This document shows positions 45,535 to 46,566 of a stretch of DNA of 46,566 nt, in pieces. Both the position numbers and the translations under genes were made by a program. This DNA is from Acidocella aminolytica 101 = DSM 11237 (GTDB lineage: Bacteria > Pseudomonadota > Alphaproteobacteria > Acetobacterales > Acetobacteraceae), in assembly GCF_900129125.1 (NCBI RefSeq), contig NZ_FQVJ01000007.1, forward strand, positions 1 through 46,566. The letters are read 5' to 3'. Every line of letters starts with the position of its first letter. Position 1 is the stretch's first letter. A model generated the notes under the pieces. That model searched no databases. It was given only the letters and a program-made list of their open reading frames with translations, and was not told the DNA's origin.

Positions 45535-46566
45535 ATGAAGCTGCGTTTAGCTCTTGCCGCTGCCACCTGCCTTGTGCTGCCTCTCGCGGCACACGCGCAG
45601 CCAGTCACCGGCCCTTATGTGAGCCTCGGTTTGGGTACCACGATCGAGAACCCGCTCAACCTGCACTCCAACACCGGCGGCGGGAGCGGCAAGGCGCTGT
45701 TCCGCAATTCCTACTCCGGTGATGCCGCTGTTGGTTATGGCTTCGGTAATGGCTGGCGCGTGGAGTTGAACGGTAACTTCTACCGTAACACCGACCACAA
45801 GATCGATGCTGACGGTGGCGCCCAGCAGCGCGTGACCGGCGGTCTCAACACCTATGGCCCGATGGTCAACGTGTTGTATGACATGAATGTCGGCCTGCCA
45901 ATCTTCCCCTATGTGGGTGCTGGTGTCGGTTATCAGTGGCAGAAGTTCAACAGCTCGATGAACGGCGCTGGCGGCCAGGTCGTCGGCGGCACCAAGGGTA
46001 GCTTCGCATACAACATCATCGGCGGTATTTCCTACCCGCTGTCCTTCGTGCCTGGCCTGTCCGCTACGGCTGAGTATAAGTTCACCCAGCTGACCGCCAG
46101 CCGTAATTACGGCGACATCAAAGTTGGCCAGTCCACCAGCCACACCTTCCTGCTGGGTCTGCGCTATCAGCTGTTCCAGCCCCCGCCGCCGCCTGCTCCT
46201 GCTCCTGCTCCTGCTCCGGTCGCTGCTCCGGCTCCGGCTCCGGCCAAGACCTATCTGGTGTTCTTCGACTGGGATAAGTACAACCTGACCCCGCGCGCGA
46301 CCCAGATCATCGCGCTGGCCGCGTCTGACTCCAAGACCCAGAACGTGACCACCCTGAAGGTGAACGGCTATACTGACACCTCTGGTGCCGCGAAGTACAA
46401 TATGGGCCTGTCCATCAAACGTGCGAAGGCGGTTGCTGCGCAGCTGGTGGCCGATGGCGTTCCCGCTTCGGAGATCGAGATCCACGGCTTCGGTGAAACC
46501 CACCTGCTGGTGCCCACCGGCCCTGGCGTGCGTGAACCGCAGAACCGTCGCGTGGAAATCATTTTC
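45535..46566 (+). CDS. OmpA-family outer-membrane protein (cut by window edge)
   Basis: At least 344 residues, continuing past base 46566. A signal peptide (MKLRLALAAATCLVLPLAAHAQ) precedes an N-terminal eight-strand-like beta-barrel region (about 25-215, with GPYVSLGLGT, VGYGFGNGWRVELNGN, PYVGAGVGYQWQ, LGLRYQLF). A Pro/Ala linker follows (about 217-238), then the OmpA C-terminal peptidoglycan-binding domain: YLVFFDWDKYNLTPRA, KVNGYTDTSGAAKYNMGLSIKRAKAVAAQL in pieces and GFGETHLLVPTGPGVREPQNRRVEI. The barrel anchors in the outer membrane while the periplasmic domain grips the cell wall. The ATG has a GGAG at 45524-45527. Confidence 0.93.
   Translation, partial: MKLRLALAAATCLVLPLAAHAQPVTGPYVSLGLGTTIENPLNLHSNTGGGSGKALFRNSYSGDAAVGYGFGNGWRVELNGNFYRNTDHKIDADGGAQQRVTGGLNTYGPMVNVLYDMNVGLPIFPYVGAGVGYQWQKFNSSMNGAGGQVVGGTKGSFAYNIIGGISYPLSFVPGLSATAEYKFTQLTASRNYGDIKVGQSTSHTFLLGLRYQLFQPPPPPAPAPAPAPVAAPAPAPAKTYLVFFDWDKYNLTPRATQIIALAASDSKTQNVTTLKVNGYTDTSGAAKYNMGLSIKRAKAVAAQLVADGVPASEIEIHGFGETHLLVPTGPGVREPQNRRVEIIF
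46194..46246 (+). repeat. In-frame hexanucleotide repeats encoding an Ala-Pro linker
   Basis: Tandem GCTCCT/GCTCCG units (about eight copies, one interrupted by GTCGCT) encode the Ala-Pro linker between the barrel and the peptidoglycan-binding domain of the OmpA-family protein. Copy number changes would lengthen or shorten the linker without shifting the frame. Confidence 0.8.

Noticed and set aside
45547-46503. 318-codon minus-strand open frame with Arg-Ser repeats
   Set aside because: The repeats are the reverse complement of the Ala-Pro linker and the frame is antisense to the OmpA-family gene.

Overview
This window reads as a chromosomal stretch of a GC-rich alphaproteobacterium, most likely in Rhodospirillales and probably Acetobacteraceae (placement inferred from gene content and order, not from a search). 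The pointers are a 14-gene nuo cluster with nuoC and nuoD unfused, the order tig-clpP-clpX-lon-hup-tRNA(Val)-tRNA(Asp)-nuoA-N-birA-coaX-rnj-proS-lolC-lolD, a short prolyl-tRNA synthetase, and mitochondria-like accessory genes (NDUFA12 family, ATP12 family). No phage, transposase, IS element or CRISPR array was seen.

Layout. 1-6747: the start of a mannose-1-phosphate guanylyltransferase gene (runs off the left edge), a divergent creatininase-family gene, gabT, and a minus-strand operon asmA-ATP12-acylphosphatase with 4-base overlaps. 6847-13925: tRNA-Leu(UAG), the protein-quality block tig-clpP-clpX-lon, HU, tRNA-Val(UAC) and tRNA-Asp(GUC), with several clear hairpins and terminators between them. 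14117-28162: the complete proton-pumping NADH:quinone oxidoreductase operon nuoA-N, most junctions overlapping or separated by a few bases. 28159-36092: birA, coaX, rnj, then an AT-richer acyltransferase gene, proS and the lipoprotein-release genes lolC/E and lolD. 36120-43601: a minus-strand run of seven genes: a degenerate class II ribonucleotide reductase homologue, ridA, a PglF/CapD-type sugar-nucleotide dehydratase, a DegT aminotransferase, a prolyl iminopeptidase, an orphan TAXI solute receptor and a frameshifted GNAT acetyltransferase. 43761-46566: NDUFA12 family, mlaD, a DUF2155 gene, then an OmpA-family porin-like gene cut by the right edge.

How the genes work together. Most of the window is housekeeping: nascent-chain folding and ATP-dependent proteolysis, respiration, cofactor activation (biotin, CoA), RNA turnover, envelope lipoprotein and lipid transport. 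NDUFA12 and ATP12 assist complex I and F1-ATPase. manC and the pglF-degT pair point to surface glycan synthesis.

The most unusual item is the gene at 42105-43601. It is about 500 residues long and carries recognisable pieces of NrdJ (B12-dependent ribonucleotide reductase) in the correct order, including a near-intact C-terminal TSCPD region. It has only one cysteine and none of the catalytic loop. Its upstream region holds two ATCTTGTGG repeats exactly 32 bp apart, one inside a 16-bp NrdR-box-like palindrome. It looks like a catalytically dead NrdJ paralogue that kept its dNTP-responsive control. A second theme is homopolymer-associated frame breaks in two minus-strand genes (GNAT near 36213-36242, acylphosphatase near 3211), which are either decay or sequencing error.
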